Part shown: one piece after another, positions 1 through 8,311 of the stretch
Position numbering within the stretch: position 1 is the first letter of the stretch
Layout of the letters: the number at the start of each line of letters is the position of its first letter
From: Pseudovibrio sp. Tun.PSC04-5.I4
Lineage (GTDB): Bacteria; Pseudomonadota; Alphaproteobacteria; Rhizobiales; Stappiaceae
Direction: 5' to 3'
DNA length: 64,000 nt
Assembly (NCBI RefSeq): GCF_900104145.1
Contig: NZ_FNLB01000006.1
Coordinates: forward strand, 62,001 to 126,000
Position numbers and translations under genes: made by a program
Notes under the pieces: generated by a model
The model's input: only the letters and a program-made list of their open reading frames with translations
Databases searched by the model: none
Told to the model about the DNA's origin: nothing

Positions 1-827
1 TGAACCCGGATCAGTTGCTCAACACCTACCTCCGCACCGGCAACGGCTCAATTGTCCCGCTTTCCACCATTGCCACTATGGAAACTCAAGTCACCCCGCA
101 GTTCATTCCGCATTTTCAGCAGCAAAACTCACTTACACTGTCCGGTGTACCAAATTTTGGGGTGCAGCTGGAAGAGGCGTTGGCCACCCTTAAACAGCTT
201 GCAGAAGCAGAATTGCCTGAAGGATATACGATTGATTACGCCCAGCAATCGCGCCAGTATGAGCAGGAATCCAGCAGCTTTGCAGTGACGTTCGCGTTTG
301 CGCTGTTGATCATCTTCCTCACGCTGGCGGCACAGTTTGAAAGTTTCCGGGATCCGATCATCATTTTGATTTCCGTTCCTATGTCCATCGCTGGAGCGTT
401 GTTCTTCATCAATATCGGAGTGGGTGGCGCCAGCATCAATATCTACACGCAGGTGGGTATCATCACGTTGATGGGGTTGATCTCCAAACACGGTATTCTC
501 ATCGTGGAGGTTGCAAGAGAGCTGCAGGAAAACGAGGGCGCAAGCAAACGCAAGGCCATCATTGGTGCCTTAGAAATCCGCCTGCGCGCTATTTTGATGA
601 CAACGGCGGCAATGGTTCTGGGTGTTATTCCGTTGGTTCTGGCAACAGGGGCAGGTGCTGCTTCACGCTTCAACATGGGGCTGGTTATTGCAACTGGTCT
701 TTCCATTGGCACCATGTTCACATTGTTTGTGGTGCCCAACGTTTACATGCTCATCGCCGTAGATCGCTCGAAAATGTTCCAACCTGATGATATTGCAAAC
801 CAAACCGATAAGGGAGATGGAGAATAA
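1..827 (+). CDS. RND multidrug efflux permease, C-terminal part (5' truncated by window)
   Basis: The reading frame is open from the first bases, so the start lies upstream and only about 275 C-terminal residues are present. The fragment covers the end of the second periplasmic porter region, followed by hydrophobic segments typical of AcrB/MexF-type HAE1 permeases. A stretch reading GLISKHGILIVEVARE corresponds to the conserved AcrB segment around its GLSAKNAILIVEFAK. It is followed by a conserved ILMTTAAMVLGVIPL helix and a final FVVPNVYML helix. The family exports drugs, dyes or lipids across the envelope by proton antiport, as a trimer with a periplasmic adaptor. Adaptor and regulator genes would be upstream, outside the window. 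The substrate cannot be inferred. Confidence 0.9.
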   Translation, partial: NPDQLLNTYLRTGNGSIVPLSTIATMETQVTPQFIPHFQQQNSLTLSGVPNFGVQLEEALATLKQLAEAELPEGYTIDYAQQSRQYEQESSSFAVTFAFALLIIFLTLAAQFESFRDPIIILISVPMSIAGALFFINIGVGGASINIYTQVGIITLMGLISKHGILIVEVARELQENEGASKRKAIIGALEIRLRAILMTTAAMVLGVIPLVLATGAGAASRFNMGLVIATGLSIGTMFTLFVVPNVYMLIAVDRSKMFQPDDIANQTDKGDGE

Positions 828-958
828 ACTCCAACCTCCTGACCTTTATCCTCGTTATTCTCAGAAAATATGAGGACGCAAAATCCCCGATTTCTCCCAA
901 AAATCAAAGCAATTGTGAATCACATGGAAGTTTCTCACAGGGAAAAGAAATTGCACGG

Positions 959-987
959 TTGCCTATTGGAAAACAGAAGGTTATAAA
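959..987 (+). promoter_or_regulatory. Candidate sigma70-type promoter of the tRNA-Gln gene
   Basis: TTGCCT (959-964), a 17-base spacer and TATAAA (982-987) lie 18 bases before the first tRNA base, predicting a start near 994. Spacing and position fit; the -35 hexamer matches only four of six consensus bases. Confidence 0.45.
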
Positions 988-1005
988 CCGCCCCACACAG
1001 CGCAC

Positions 1006-1080
1006 TGGGGTGTAGCCAAGTGGTAAGGCAACGGTTTTTGGTATCGTGTACCGTAGGTTCGACTCCTACCACCCCAGCCA
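1006..1080 (+). tRNA. tRNA-Gln (anticodon TTG)
   Basis: A complete cloverleaf can be folded. The acceptor stem TGGGGTG pairs with CACCCCA, and a D arm follows. The anticodon stem ACGGT/ATCGT closes the seven-base loop TTTTGGT, giving anticodon TTG, which reads CAA. The T arm has loop GGTTCGACTCC, the discriminator is G, and CCA is encoded (1078-1080). It stands alone between the RND gene and a GntR gene. A weak hairpin (ATTTTC/GAAAAT, 1080-1095) follows and may help termination. No integrase or duplicated 3' end is visible, so there is no sign of use as an attachment site. Confidence 0.95.
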
Positions 1081-1288
1081 TTTTCTCCTGAAAATCATTA
1101 TGCTTTAAAAGAATGCCAAGCGATTATCTTGCGAGAGGCAATCTGCTGCACATGGTCGCTCTACAATAACGAACCAATTCCCATAAAATATGACTGATCA
1201 GCTCTCAATACGAGAGGTTAGATCTATGCCGCTAATTCAGCATGAATACCGTTAGGGTCCGAAGGCTGTGCCTTAGCTAATGATGATC

Positions 1289-1945
1289 TTAATCGGAGAA
1301 TGCGTTTTGTTTGGCGCTGAGAATGTGTTCTTCCATCGCGGCAATTGCGGCTTCAGCATCCCTGCGTTTTAGGGCGCCTAATATTTTGAGGTGTTCAGAA
1401 AAAATACGCTCAAGATTACCGGGCCATATTCGTGATTTATCTGCAATTATCAATCTAATTTTGATCGCGTTTACTTTGTATATATTTGAGATAATCTCGT
1501 TATCAAGTTTGGTGATAATTGCATCATGTAGATGCCAATCAGCATGTTGAGCTTGCTCTATCAGTGAAGTCGTCACCTCTTGTTTGGCCTGCTCTAGGAT
1601 AGCCAGATGCTCATCCAGTAGTTCGTCTATTTGTGTGTCGTCTGCGTGCTTTGCAAAATGTTCAATAGCTCGCTTCTCAAGAATGAGTCGCAGCTCAAAT
1701 GCGTTTTTTATCAAGTTCATATCGATATGGGTAACTTGCAGACCGCGTTGAGGAATTGCCTTTATCAGGCCATCAGCCTCCAGACGTGGAATGAGCTCAC
1801 GCACTGTTGCCAGAGACATATCGGTCATGGAGACAAGTTCTTTTTGCGTCAGAAATTGTCCAGGCTTGATGCGCATAGTCAACAAGAGGTCTGAAAAGTT
1901 GGCGTATGCCTGTTCGCGCATACTCGTCCTTCCTGAATTATTCAT
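1289..1945 (-). CDS. GntR-family regulator with FCD domain
   Basis: A 218-residue protein with an N-terminal winged helix (about residues 10-75, including LTQKELVSMTDMSLATVREL and a wing at RGLQV) and a C-terminal all-helical FCD ligand-binding region. This is the usual length of the FadR/FCD subfamily. It lies 33 bases downstream of the DapA-type lyase gene on the same strand, so the two are probably co-transcribed from the promoter at 2895-2924. By position it should control that lyase and the divergent TRAP operon in response to the imported acid or its product. The family usually represses and releases DNA on binding a carboxylate. The ligand is unknown. Confidence 0.85.
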   Translation of the reverse strand: MNNSGRTSMREQAYANFSDLLLTMRIKPGQFLTQKELVSMTDMSLATVRELIPRLEADGLIKAIPQRGLQVTHIDMNLIKNAFELRLILEKRAIEHFAKHADDTQIDELLDEHLAILEQAKQEVTTSLIEQAQHADWHLHDAIITKLDNEIISNIYKVNAIKIRLIIADKSRIWPGNLERIFSEHLKILGALKRRDAEAAIAAMEEHILSAKQNAFSD

Positions 1946-1978
1946 TTCCAGACCTCAATCCCTATTTCTTGCACTCGT

Positions 1979-2854
1979 CTATCCGAATATCGCTTTGTAC
2001 TGCCCTATTAGTATTTGCTCATTCTCTTTATCTAGCGGAAGAAGAGGTGCGCGGACACTTTTCCAGTGATTATCTTGATAGTGATGGGCACAAAGTGCTT
2101 TTACCGCAGGTGTCACAGGCATGGAGACGATGGTGTCGACAATATCCGAGATTTTTTTATTGTCTTTGCCTGTATTGACCAAGTCTGCCAACTCTTGGCT
2201 TTTGACATTAGCCAAGCCGCTGATGCAGCCTTCCGAGCCGAGACGAACAGCTTTTGCAAGAAAACGCTCATCCCCAATAAGGATAGCCAGCCTGTCTTTC
2301 AAATTTAGGAAGGCTTCAGCCTGTTCCCAATCTCCGCAGGAGTCCTTGATCCCATAAACAAGTTCCGGAAATTCGTTGTGCAGTTGCTCTGCAAGCGCAG
2401 GTGTAATCATCGCTCCGGTCAACTGCGGAATATGGTAGAGAATGATGCGAAGGTTTTGGCCTGCGAGCGGAGAAAGAACAGCCCTGAACCAAAGATGAAA
2501 TCCTTCATCAGGTATTCCGCCAAAATAATGAGGTGGGGCGAGTAAGAACGTGCTGCAACCAAGATCGATGGCGGCCCGAATCTGTTCCAGTGCTACTGCT
2601 GCACTGTTCTGAACCACTCCGATTGTGAGTTGCTTCGCATCGACACCACCGTCAATGAGTGTGGAAATAGATTTAGCACGATCATCTTGCGACAGGCTTG
2701 GGCCTTCTCCTGTGGTACCGAATAGACAAAGGCCAGAGCACCCATTGGACAGAAGCATTTTTGCGTGCTGTAACATCAATTTAACGTCAACTTCGCCGCC
2801 TAAGTCAAATGGAGTTACCAGTGCGGCCGATACTCCATATATACCGATGCTCAT
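1979..2854 (-). CDS. Dihydrodipicolinate synthase / N-acetylneuraminate lyase family protein
   Basis: A 291-residue class I aldolase barrel of the DapA/NanA family. Visible hallmarks are GTTGE (residues 46-50, binding the pyruvate carboxylate), the catalytic Tyr140 in LYHIP and the Schiff-base Lys170 in YGIKD. An in-frame ATG 14 codons upstream exists, but the ATG at 2854 aligns with family N-termini and follows a purine-rich AAGAAGAGAAA stretch. Members cleave or condense pyruvate with an aldehyde, or dehydrate sugar acids. Position beside a TRAP transporter argues for catabolism, not lysine synthesis. Candidate roles are a 2-keto-3-deoxy acid aldolase or dehydratase or a hydratase-aldolase; nothing visible separates these. 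No other sialic acid genes are nearby, so a true NanA role is not supported. Confidence 0.82.
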   Translation of the reverse strand: MSIGIYGVSAALVTPFDLGGEVDVKLMLQHAKMLLSNGCSGLCLFGTTGEGPSLSQDDRAKSISTLIDGGVDAKQLTIGVVQNSAAVALEQIRAAIDLGCSTFLLAPPHYFGGIPDEGFHLWFRAVLSPLAGQNLRIILYHIPQLTGAMITPALAEQLHNEFPELVYGIKDSCGDWEQAEAFLNLKDRLAILIGDERFLAKAVRLGSEGCISGLANVKSQELADLVNTGKDNKKISDIVDTIVSMPVTPAVKALCAHHYQDNHWKSVRAPLLPLDKENEQILIGQYKAIFG

Positions 2855-2894
2855 TTCGCGTTTCTCTTCTTTTTCATACAGGATTGTTCGTAAC

Positions 2895-2945
2895 ATGTTA
2901 GTTGTCGCATAACTGTGTTGTCAATTCAATGTGTTTATGTATTAT
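2895..2945. promoter_or_regulatory. Overlapping divergent promoters with GTTGTC direct repeats
   Basis: On the minus strand, TTGACA (2924-2919), 18 bases and TAACAT (2900-2895) would serve the lyase/GntR pair. On the plus strand, TTGTCA (2918-2923), 16 bases and TATTAT (2940-2945) would serve the TRAP genes. The two -35 boxes overlap. GTTGTC occurs twice (2901-2906 and 2917-2922) within this stretch and is a plausible half-site for the adjacent GntR regulator. A single bound regulator could block both promoters. The promoters are read directly from sequence; the operator role is inferred. Confidence 0.5.
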
Positions 2946-3041
2946 GTGATTTGGAGAGCTTTTGTTGCGAATATCAAATAACAAATTAGGTTGTTTGAGT
3001 TTTTCAAAGTTAATACGAATTTACTTGGGAGGGTAATTCAA

Positions 3042-4040
3042 ATGTTTGTTCTCACGAAACGTCAAGTTATTGGCGCTCTTATGAGCGCTACTGTGTTGAT
3101 GTCTATGCCAGCAATGGCGAATGATGCCATTAAACTTCGCATTTCTTCACCAGCTGTTGAAAGCGATTGGCACGCCAAAATGCTAACAGTGTTCAAGGAA
3201 GAACTTGAAAAGACGGCTCCGGGTGAATTTAACGTTGAGATTCATCTCAATGCTTCCTTGTTTAAGCAAGGCACAGAGCCAATAGCTATGCAACGTGGTA
3301 ACCTTGATATGGCGATGATGTCAGCTCAGGATATTGCAAAGCAGATTCCAGAATGGTCTGCGTTCACAGCTGGTTATCTCATTCGCGATCCTGATCATCA
3401 GCAGAAAGTTTTCCGCTCTGATCTTGGCAAGAAGTTTTACGACATGGTTGCTGCCAAGATGAAGATCCAGATTCTGGATGTTGCCTATCTTGGTACCCGC
3501 CAACTTAACTTGCGCAGCGATATGAAGGTAAGCACTCCTGAAGATCTTAACGGCGTGAAGTTACGTATGCCGGGCTCAGATGCATGGCAGTTCCTTGGTA
3601 AGGCCCTTGGCGCAAACCCAACCCCTATGGCTTTTGGTGAAGTCTACACTGGGTTGCAGACAGGGGCTGTCGATGGACAAGACAATCCGCTGCCAACTGT
3701 TAAGGCTGCAAAATTCTACGAAGTCACAAAACAGATTGTAAAAACCGGGCATCTTGTCGATGGTATTTTCCTGTCTATGGCGAAGAAGAAGTTTGACAGC
3801 TTGAGCGCTGAACAACAGGAAAAAGTGATTTCAGCGGTGAAAGCAGCATCGGCTTACAATAACGAAAACCGTATTGCTGATGAAGCAAATCTTGAAGCGT
3901 TTTTCGAAGGTAAAGGCCTGACTGTATCTACACCAGACGTTGCTGCCTTCCGCGCACGAGTTCAGAAAATGTATCTGGAAAGCGATTTTGCGAAGAGCTG
4001 GCCAGAAGGCATTGTCGAGCAGGTTAACGCAATTAAGTGA
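3042..4040 (+). CDS. TRAP transporter substrate-binding protein, DctP family
   Basis: Start chosen at the ATG 3042 because GGGAGGG precedes it and a Sec signal peptide begins there: K/R near the start, a hydrophobic core, then PAMA before NDAIKLR. The 332-residue length suits DctP proteins. Conserved features are the mid-protein RMPGSDAW segment, whose arginine normally salt-bridges the ligand carboxylate, and GEVYTGLQTGAVDGQDNP, the family signature. The mature protein should capture an organic acid in the periplasm and hand it to the DctQ/DctM membrane subunits encoded directly downstream. The ligand is not predictable; the adjacent lyase and CoA ligase suggest a carboxylic acid other than a C4-dicarboxylate. 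Confidence 0.92.
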   Translation: MFVLTKRQVIGALMSATVLMSMPAMANDAIKLRISSPAVESDWHAKMLTVFKEELEKTAPGEFNVEIHLNASLFKQGTEPIAMQRGNLDMAMMSAQDIAKQIPEWSAFTAGYLIRDPDHQQKVFRSDLGKKFYDMVAAKMKIQILDVAYLGTRQLNLRSDMKVSTPEDLNGVKLRMPGSDAWQFLGKALGANPTPMAFGEVYTGLQTGAVDGQDNPLPTVKAAKFYEVTKQIVKTGHLVDGIFLSMAKKKFDSLSAEQQEKVISAVKAASAYNNENRIADEANLEAFFEGKGLTVSTPDVAAFRARVQKMYLESDFAKSWPEGIVEQVNAIK

Positions 4041-4048
4041 GGGCTGTC

Positions 4049-4525
4049 GTGCTGAAGCTTAAAGCTTGGGTGCAACATCTAGTGGAATTCATGGCGGTCG
4101 TTCTTATGATCGCCATGTTCACCTTCTTCCTGTTGCAGATCTTTTTCCGTTACATCCTCAATGATCCACTTTCCTGGACTTCAGAGGCCTGCACGCTGAC
4201 GTATGTCTGGGTTGTCTTCTGGGGTGGGGCGTTTTTGCTCAAACCTCAAGATCACGTTGCATTTACAATGGTGCACGATGCTGCGCCGCCACATGTAAAA
4301 CGGATTCTAACAGTGCTGTTTTGCTTGGGCATTGGTGGCATGTTTGTGGTGGGGCTACCGCAGATCTGGGATTATATTACTTTCATGCAGATCGACAGAA
4401 CACCAATCTTGCGTATTCGGTTTGATTTTGCCTATGCAATCTTTATCCCCTTTGCGCTTGCTGTCGTTATTCGTTGCGTTGGAGATATCGTTTCTGCCAT
4501 GCGCATTGAGAAAACGACAGACTAA
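4049..4525 (+). CDS. TRAP transporter small permease, DctQ family
   Basis: About 158 residues with four hydrophobic segments, as expected for DctQ. The GTG at 4049 is preferred because GAGGG lies five bases before it; a GTG at 4037 overlapping the dctP stop is an alternative with no good ribosome site. Conserved family traits include the RYILNDPLSWTSE segment after the first helix and a WVVFWGGAFLL helix. The protein forms the small membrane subunit of a sodium-driven TRAP carrier with the DctM protein 41 bases downstream. It is clearly part of a dctP-dctQ-dctM operon. Confidence 0.9.
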   Translation: MLKLKAWVQHLVEFMAVVLMIAMFTFFLLQIFFRYILNDPLSWTSEACTLTYVWVVFWGGAFLLKPQDHVAFTMVHDAAPPHVKRILTVLFCLGIGGMFVVGLPQIWDYITFMQIDRTPILRIRFDFAYAIFIPFALAVVIRCVGDIVSAMRIEKTTD

Positions 4526-4565
4526 TATTTTATGGTGGGCGCAACGTATGCGCTAGGGAGCATTC

Positions 4566-5864
4566 ATGAGTTTCGCGTTTATCGCTTCAATCACGAGTCT
4601 GTTTGGAGCCGCTTTGATTGGTGCTCCTATTGCTTTGGGCATCTTCGCGGCATCCATCACCTACTTGCTATTGAGCGGTCAGGATATGGGACTCGTGGCG
4701 GAACAAAGCCTGAATGGCTTGTTCAATTCCTTCGTGTTGCTCGCTGTCCCGCTCTTTATAATTGCCGCGAACATCATGAACGCGAGTGCCGTCACTGACC
4801 GTCTTTTGGAATTTTGCATCGCTCTTGTTGGCCGATTCCGTGGGGGGTTGGCGCAGGTGAACGTTATTGCCAGTCTGATTTTTTCTGGTATGTCCGGCTC
4901 TGCAATCGCAGATGCTGCCGGAATTGGACACATCATCATTCGCATGATGACTAAGGAGGGGCGTTATCCTCGCGGCTTTGCAGCTGCTGTCACTGCTGCC
5001 TCAAGCGTCATTGGGCCAATCATCCCGCCGTCTATCCCTATGATTATGTACGCTTTGGTTTCAGATACATCCATCGGATATCTGTTCCTTGGCGGTATTA
5101 TACCCGGGCTTACAATGGCTGTTTTCCTGATGGCCTATAATTTTTACGCGGCTCGCAAGCGGAACTTCCCGCGTGATGAGGTTGTTCCTCTCAACAAGAT
5201 CCCCGGCGTTACAGTTCGTGCGTTTCCAGCCCTGATGCTTCCGGTCATTCTACTTTCAGGGATTTATGGAGGAGCGACGACACCAACTGAAGCTGCCGCA
5301 GTTGCAGCCGCCTATGCGCTTATTCTGGCGGTATTTTTCTACCGCTCATTGGGTTTGAAAGCGCTTTACATCTCAATCCTGGAAGCAGCGCGGTCTACGT
5401 CTATCATCGGGCTTATAATTGCTGCTGCACTGATCCTGAATTATCTGGTGGCCAGTGAGAATATCCCGAATCTTGTCGCCGATAAGTTGTCAGGTTGGGA
5501 CACATCTCCCCTGGTGTTTATGCTAGCGATTATGGCCTTGTTCATGCTGCTGGGGTGTTTGTTTGATGCAACAACACTGCTTCTAATTGTTGTTCCGTTG
5601 TTCTTGCCCACTGCACGGTCTTTAGGGATTGATCTAGTGTACTTCGGTGTCGTTATTACACTCAATATTATGATTGGGTTGATTACACCGCCTTACGGGG
5701 TTCTGTTATTTGTCATCAACGGCATCACGGGTATACCCCTGCGGGAAATCATTCGTGAGATTTGGGCGTTCCTATTTGTGCTCATATGCGCCTTGATGGT
5801 TCTGGTTCTTATGCCTGATCTCATTTTGTTTCTGCCCAAAATGTTTGGTTATCTGCCTCAGTAA
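4566..5864 (+). CDS. TRAP transporter large permease, DctM family
   Basis: A 432-residue, strongly hydrophobic protein with about twelve predicted membrane segments. Family signatures are visible: a FSGMSGSAIADAAGIG stretch near residue 100, VIGPIIPPSIPMIMYA near residue 140, TPTEAAAVAAAYA near residue 240 and LITPPYGVLLFVING near residue 370. AGGGAG precedes the start by six bases. It is the transport channel of the TRAP system, coupling substrate entry to sodium. The next gene, an acyl-CoA synthetase, begins after about 295 bases in which I see no convincing gene, only weak short frames, so it may have its own promoter. Confidence 0.93.
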   Translation: MSFAFIASITSLFGAALIGAPIALGIFAASITYLLLSGQDMGLVAEQSLNGLFNSFVLLAVPLFIIAANIMNASAVTDRLLEFCIALVGRFRGGLAQVNVIASLIFSGMSGSAIADAAGIGHIIIRMMTKEGRYPRGFAAAVTAASSVIGPIIPPSIPMIMYALVSDTSIGYLFLGGIIPGLTMAVFLMAYNFYAARKRNFPRDEVVPLNKIPGVTVRAFPALMLPVILLSGIYGGATTPTEAAAVAAAYALILAVFFYRSLGLKALYISILEAARSTSIIGLIIAAALILNYLVASENIPNLVADKLSGWDTSPLVFMLAIMALFMLLGCLFDATTLLLIVVPLFLPTARSLGIDLVYFGVVITLNIMIGLITPPYGVLLFVINGITGIPLREIIREIWAFLFVLICALMVLVLMPDLILFLPKMFGYLPQ

Positions 5865-6159
5865 GCTGACTCCTAACAATTGAGCAATGCATGGATTATT
5901 TCTATCTAAAAGGTCTGTCCTCAAACAAATAGACAACAAATTCTCAGGATGGGTCTCCCGCCTGATTTGGTATTTTGATGGAAATCTCGAGATCCCTAGC
6001 GTAAACTGTAAGTACGTCTTAATAGATAGACGTATACCCAGAGATGCAAAAAAATATATCATGCGCATTCTGAGAATAACGGAAGTCTGCGATCGTCTAT
6101 TACGCCAATAAAAACAATAATATGCGAGGATGTCAGCAGCTGCTTTGAGGGGGAACTCT

Positions 6160-7698
6160 ATGAATCCGGCTGAGTGGTTGGCAAGAGCTGCAAAAATAAC
6201 ACCGCAGGCACCTGCATTACTTCATGGCACACATGTCATTGCCAATTATGCTGAATTTGGGCAGCGGTCCGCGTCCATTGCAGCTGGTTTGCAACGCAGT
6301 TTTGGCATCACGAAAGGGGATCGTGTTGCACTCTTCATGAAGAACCGGACGGAATATCTGGAGGCCAGTTATGGCATCTGGTGGTCTGGTGCTGCTGCTG
6401 TGCCAATCAACGCCAAGCTCCACGCCAAGGAAGCGGCGTGGATCATCGAGAACTCAGGCGCATCTGTTGTGTTTGTCTCAGATGATGTGGGCGATGACCT
6501 GCGCGCTGAAATAAACTCCTCAAAAACCAAAGTGATTTCCGTCGATCAGCCTGAATACGCGAAGATGTACGAGGTTGATCCTCTGGCAAATCCTGTTCCG
6601 ATTGAGGCGCAGGATATGGTCTGGCTGTTCTATACGTCCGGCACAACAGGTCGCCCCAAAGGGGTGATGATGTCCTCGCAAAATATCCAAAGCATGATGC
6701 TGGGCTATTACGCTGGAGTTGGCACGCCCACAAACAAAGATGCATCGCTCTACGCAGCCCCCATGTCACATGGGGCGGGCATCTACAGCTTCATGCATGT
6801 GGTGGCTGGTGGTCGTCATGTCTGCCCGATCTCTGGTGGGTTTGATGCCGCAGAGATTTTGGAGATCGCCCCGAAAATCGGCAATATCGCCATGTTTGCA
6901 GCACCTACCATGGTGCGCAGACTGGTGGATGTGGCAAAGGAAACCGGTGCTACGGGTGAGGGGCTGGACACAATCATCTACGCAGGCGGACCGATGTACT
7001 TTGCCGATATCGTCGAGGCCGTTGATGTCATGGGGCCGCGGTTTGCGCAGATTTACGGGCAGGGTGAATGCCCAATGGCGATCACGGTGCTGAGCCGGGA
7101 ACAAGTCTGCGATAGAAAACATGCCCGTTGGGAAGAAAGATTGAAATCAGTTGGGGTAGCTCAAGTCGCGTCCTGCGTGCGCGTGGTAGATGAGGGCATG
7201 AAAGATCTGCCAACCGGAGAGATCGGAGAGATTGTCGTATTTGGGTCTGCTGTCATGCGGGGCTACTGGAACAACGCGGAAGCAACCGCGTCCACAGTCC
7301 TTGATGGGTGGCTCAAGACAGGCGACATGGGCGCGTTGGATGCCGATGGTTTCCTCACAATGCACGACCGCTCCAAGGATATGATCATCTCGGGTGGCTC
7401 CAATATTTACCCGCGTGAAGTGGAAGAAATTCTGCTGATGCATCCAGCTGTTTCCGAAGCCGCCGTTGTTGGTCGGTTTCATGAAGAATGGGGAGAAGAG
7501 GTTATTGCAATCATCTCTCCAGAAAAAGGAAAGACCGTTGATGTTGCAGAGCTGGACAAGCTTTGCATAGACAATATCGCCCGTTTCAAGCGCCCGAAAG
7601 ATTACCTGATCATGGAACAATTGCCCAAGAATAACTACGGCAAGATCATGAAGCGAGATCTGCGGGACATGCTGAAAAATTCAGGTAAGGTGAAATAG
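6160..7698 (+). CDS. AMP-dependent acyl-CoA synthetase (class I adenylate-forming enzyme)
   Basis: Start set at ATG 6160 (MNPAEWLARA) because of the upstream GAGGGGGAA; earlier in-frame codons lack this. The 512 residues carry the P-loop YTSGTTGRPKG (about 157-167), a QIYGQGECP motif, TGDMGALDADGF with the ATP-ribose aspartate, the hinge DRSKDMIISGGSNIYP and a C-terminal catalytic lysine in NNYGKIMKRDLR. The enzyme activates a carboxylic acid to acyl-AMP and then to the CoA thioester. Specificity is not readable from sequence alone; the family includes fatty acyl, aryl and other ligases. Its position after a TRAP operon suggests it activates the imported acid or a product of the lyase. Confidence 0.9.
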   Translation: MNPAEWLARAAKITPQAPALLHGTHVIANYAEFGQRSASIAAGLQRSFGITKGDRVALFMKNRTEYLEASYGIWWSGAAAVPINAKLHAKEAAWIIENSGASVVFVSDDVGDDLRAEINSSKTKVISVDQPEYAKMYEVDPLANPVPIEAQDMVWLFYTSGTTGRPKGVMMSSQNIQSMMLGYYAGVGTPTNKDASLYAAPMSHGAGIYSFMHVVAGGRHVCPISGGFDAAEILEIAPKIGNIAMFAAPTMVRRLVDVAKETGATGEGLDTIIYAGGPMYFADIVEAVDVMGPRFAQIYGQGECPMAITVLSREQVCDRKHARWEERLKSVGVAQVASCVRVVDEGMKDLPTGEIGEIVVFGSAVMRGYWNNAEATASTVLDGWLKTGDMGALDADGFLTMHDRSKDMIISGGSNIYPREVEEILLMHPAVSEAAVVGRFHEEWGEEVIAIISPEKGKTVDVAELDKLCIDNIARFKRPKDYLIMEQLPKNNYGKIMKRDLRDMLKNSGKVK

Positions 7699-7702
7699 AC
7701 AG

Positions 7703-8206
7703 ATGATAACCTATGAAATTCGGAGTGCGCGTTCAAAAGATATCTCTCAAATCGGGGCTGTCGGTCTGGCCTCTTGGAAACGGGGGATCGGGCCACACGT
7801 GCCCTCGGTTGCCCACGACACCATGAGTGAAGCGTCCTATACGGATTTCGCAAGTGAAAGTCTGGATCAGATCATCGTTGCAGTAGAAGGAGATCACCTT
7901 CTCGGCTTTGCCGCGACAGAGCACGCAGACAATTTCATCACTGACCTTTGGATTGACCCAACCAGCGAAAGCAAAGGGTTGGGCTCAGCTCTTTGCGGGG
8001 AAGCAGAACGACGCATCGCAGCGCGGGGCTACAACACAGCTGAAATTTCTGTGCTCATTCAAAACGAGCGAGCCGCCGGGCTTTACCAGCATATGGGCTA
8101 CGAAGAACTGCGCCGCGAAACTAAGTTCGACGAAGATTTGCAATGCGAAATCAGCTACATCCGCCTGCGCAAACATCTACCGTTCCACGTAGAGGAAATT
8201 GCCTGA
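7703..8206 (+). CDS. GNAT-family N-acetyltransferase
   Basis: A 167-residue single-domain GNAT protein. The acetyl-CoA-binding motif appears as SKGLGSALCGEAERR (about residues 92-106), and the C-terminal NERAAGLYQHMGYEE segment is typical. It starts five bases after the acyl-CoA synthetase stop and is probably translated from the same message. The acceptor substrate is unknown; small-molecule amines and protein N-termini are both possible in this family. Confidence 0.85.
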   Translation: MITYEIRSARSKDISQIGAVGLASWKRGIGPHVPSVAHDTMSEASYTDFASESLDQIIVAVEGDHLLGFAATEHADNFITDLWIDPTSESKGLGSALCGEAERRIAARGYNTAEISVLIQNERAAGLYQHMGYEELRRETKFDEDLQCEISYIRLRKHLPFHVEEIA

Positions 8207-8225
8207 GGAGAGGTCTCCTCAGGCA
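8200..8225 (+). terminator. Hairpin overlapping the GNAT stop codon
   Basis: An 11-bp perfect stem (8200-8210 with 8215-8225) and the loop AGGT enclose the TGA at 8204-8206. No T-run follows, so it is either a weak or Rho-assisted terminator or an mRNA 3'-end stabilising hairpin for the operon. Confidence 0.45.
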
Positions 8226-8253
8226 CAAAGCATAGGTCCAATAACTAGGAAGC

Positions 8254-8275
8254 GGTTTCCGGATAAGAATACGCG
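8254..8275. repeat. Short dispersed repeat, copy 1
   Basis: The 22-base stretch of form GRTTTYCGGATAAGAATACRCG recurs at 52115-52136 with three differences. Both copies are intergenic, and both sit close to the 3' end of a minus-strand gene. AAGCGG also occurs just upstream of each copy. The function is unknown. Confidence 0.45.
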
Positions 8276-8284
8276 GAAAAACGG

Positions 8285-8311
8285 GAGCTTAAGGCCGATT
8301 GTTTTAAGCTC
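8285..8311 (-). terminator. Probable terminator after the ABC ATPase gene
   Basis: Read on the minus strand, GAGCTTAA and TTAAGCTC form an 8-bp stem immediately after the stop codon, followed by CCCGTTTTT. The stem is AT-rich and the T-run is offset, so the call is tentative. Confidence 0.4.

Noticed and set aside
1006..1080. tRNA-Gln as an attachment site of an integrated element
   Set aside because: No integrase, no duplicated tRNA 3' end and no change of gene character is seen on either side.
1979..2854. Assignment of the DapA-family gene as lysine-biosynthetic dapA
   Set aside because: Its neighbours are a GntR regulator and a TRAP uptake operon, which points to a catabolic family member.
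5887..6111. A 74-residue frame between dctM and the acyl-CoA synthetase
   Set aside because: No ribosome site, no motif and an atypical composition; the stretch is better read as leader or promoter DNA.
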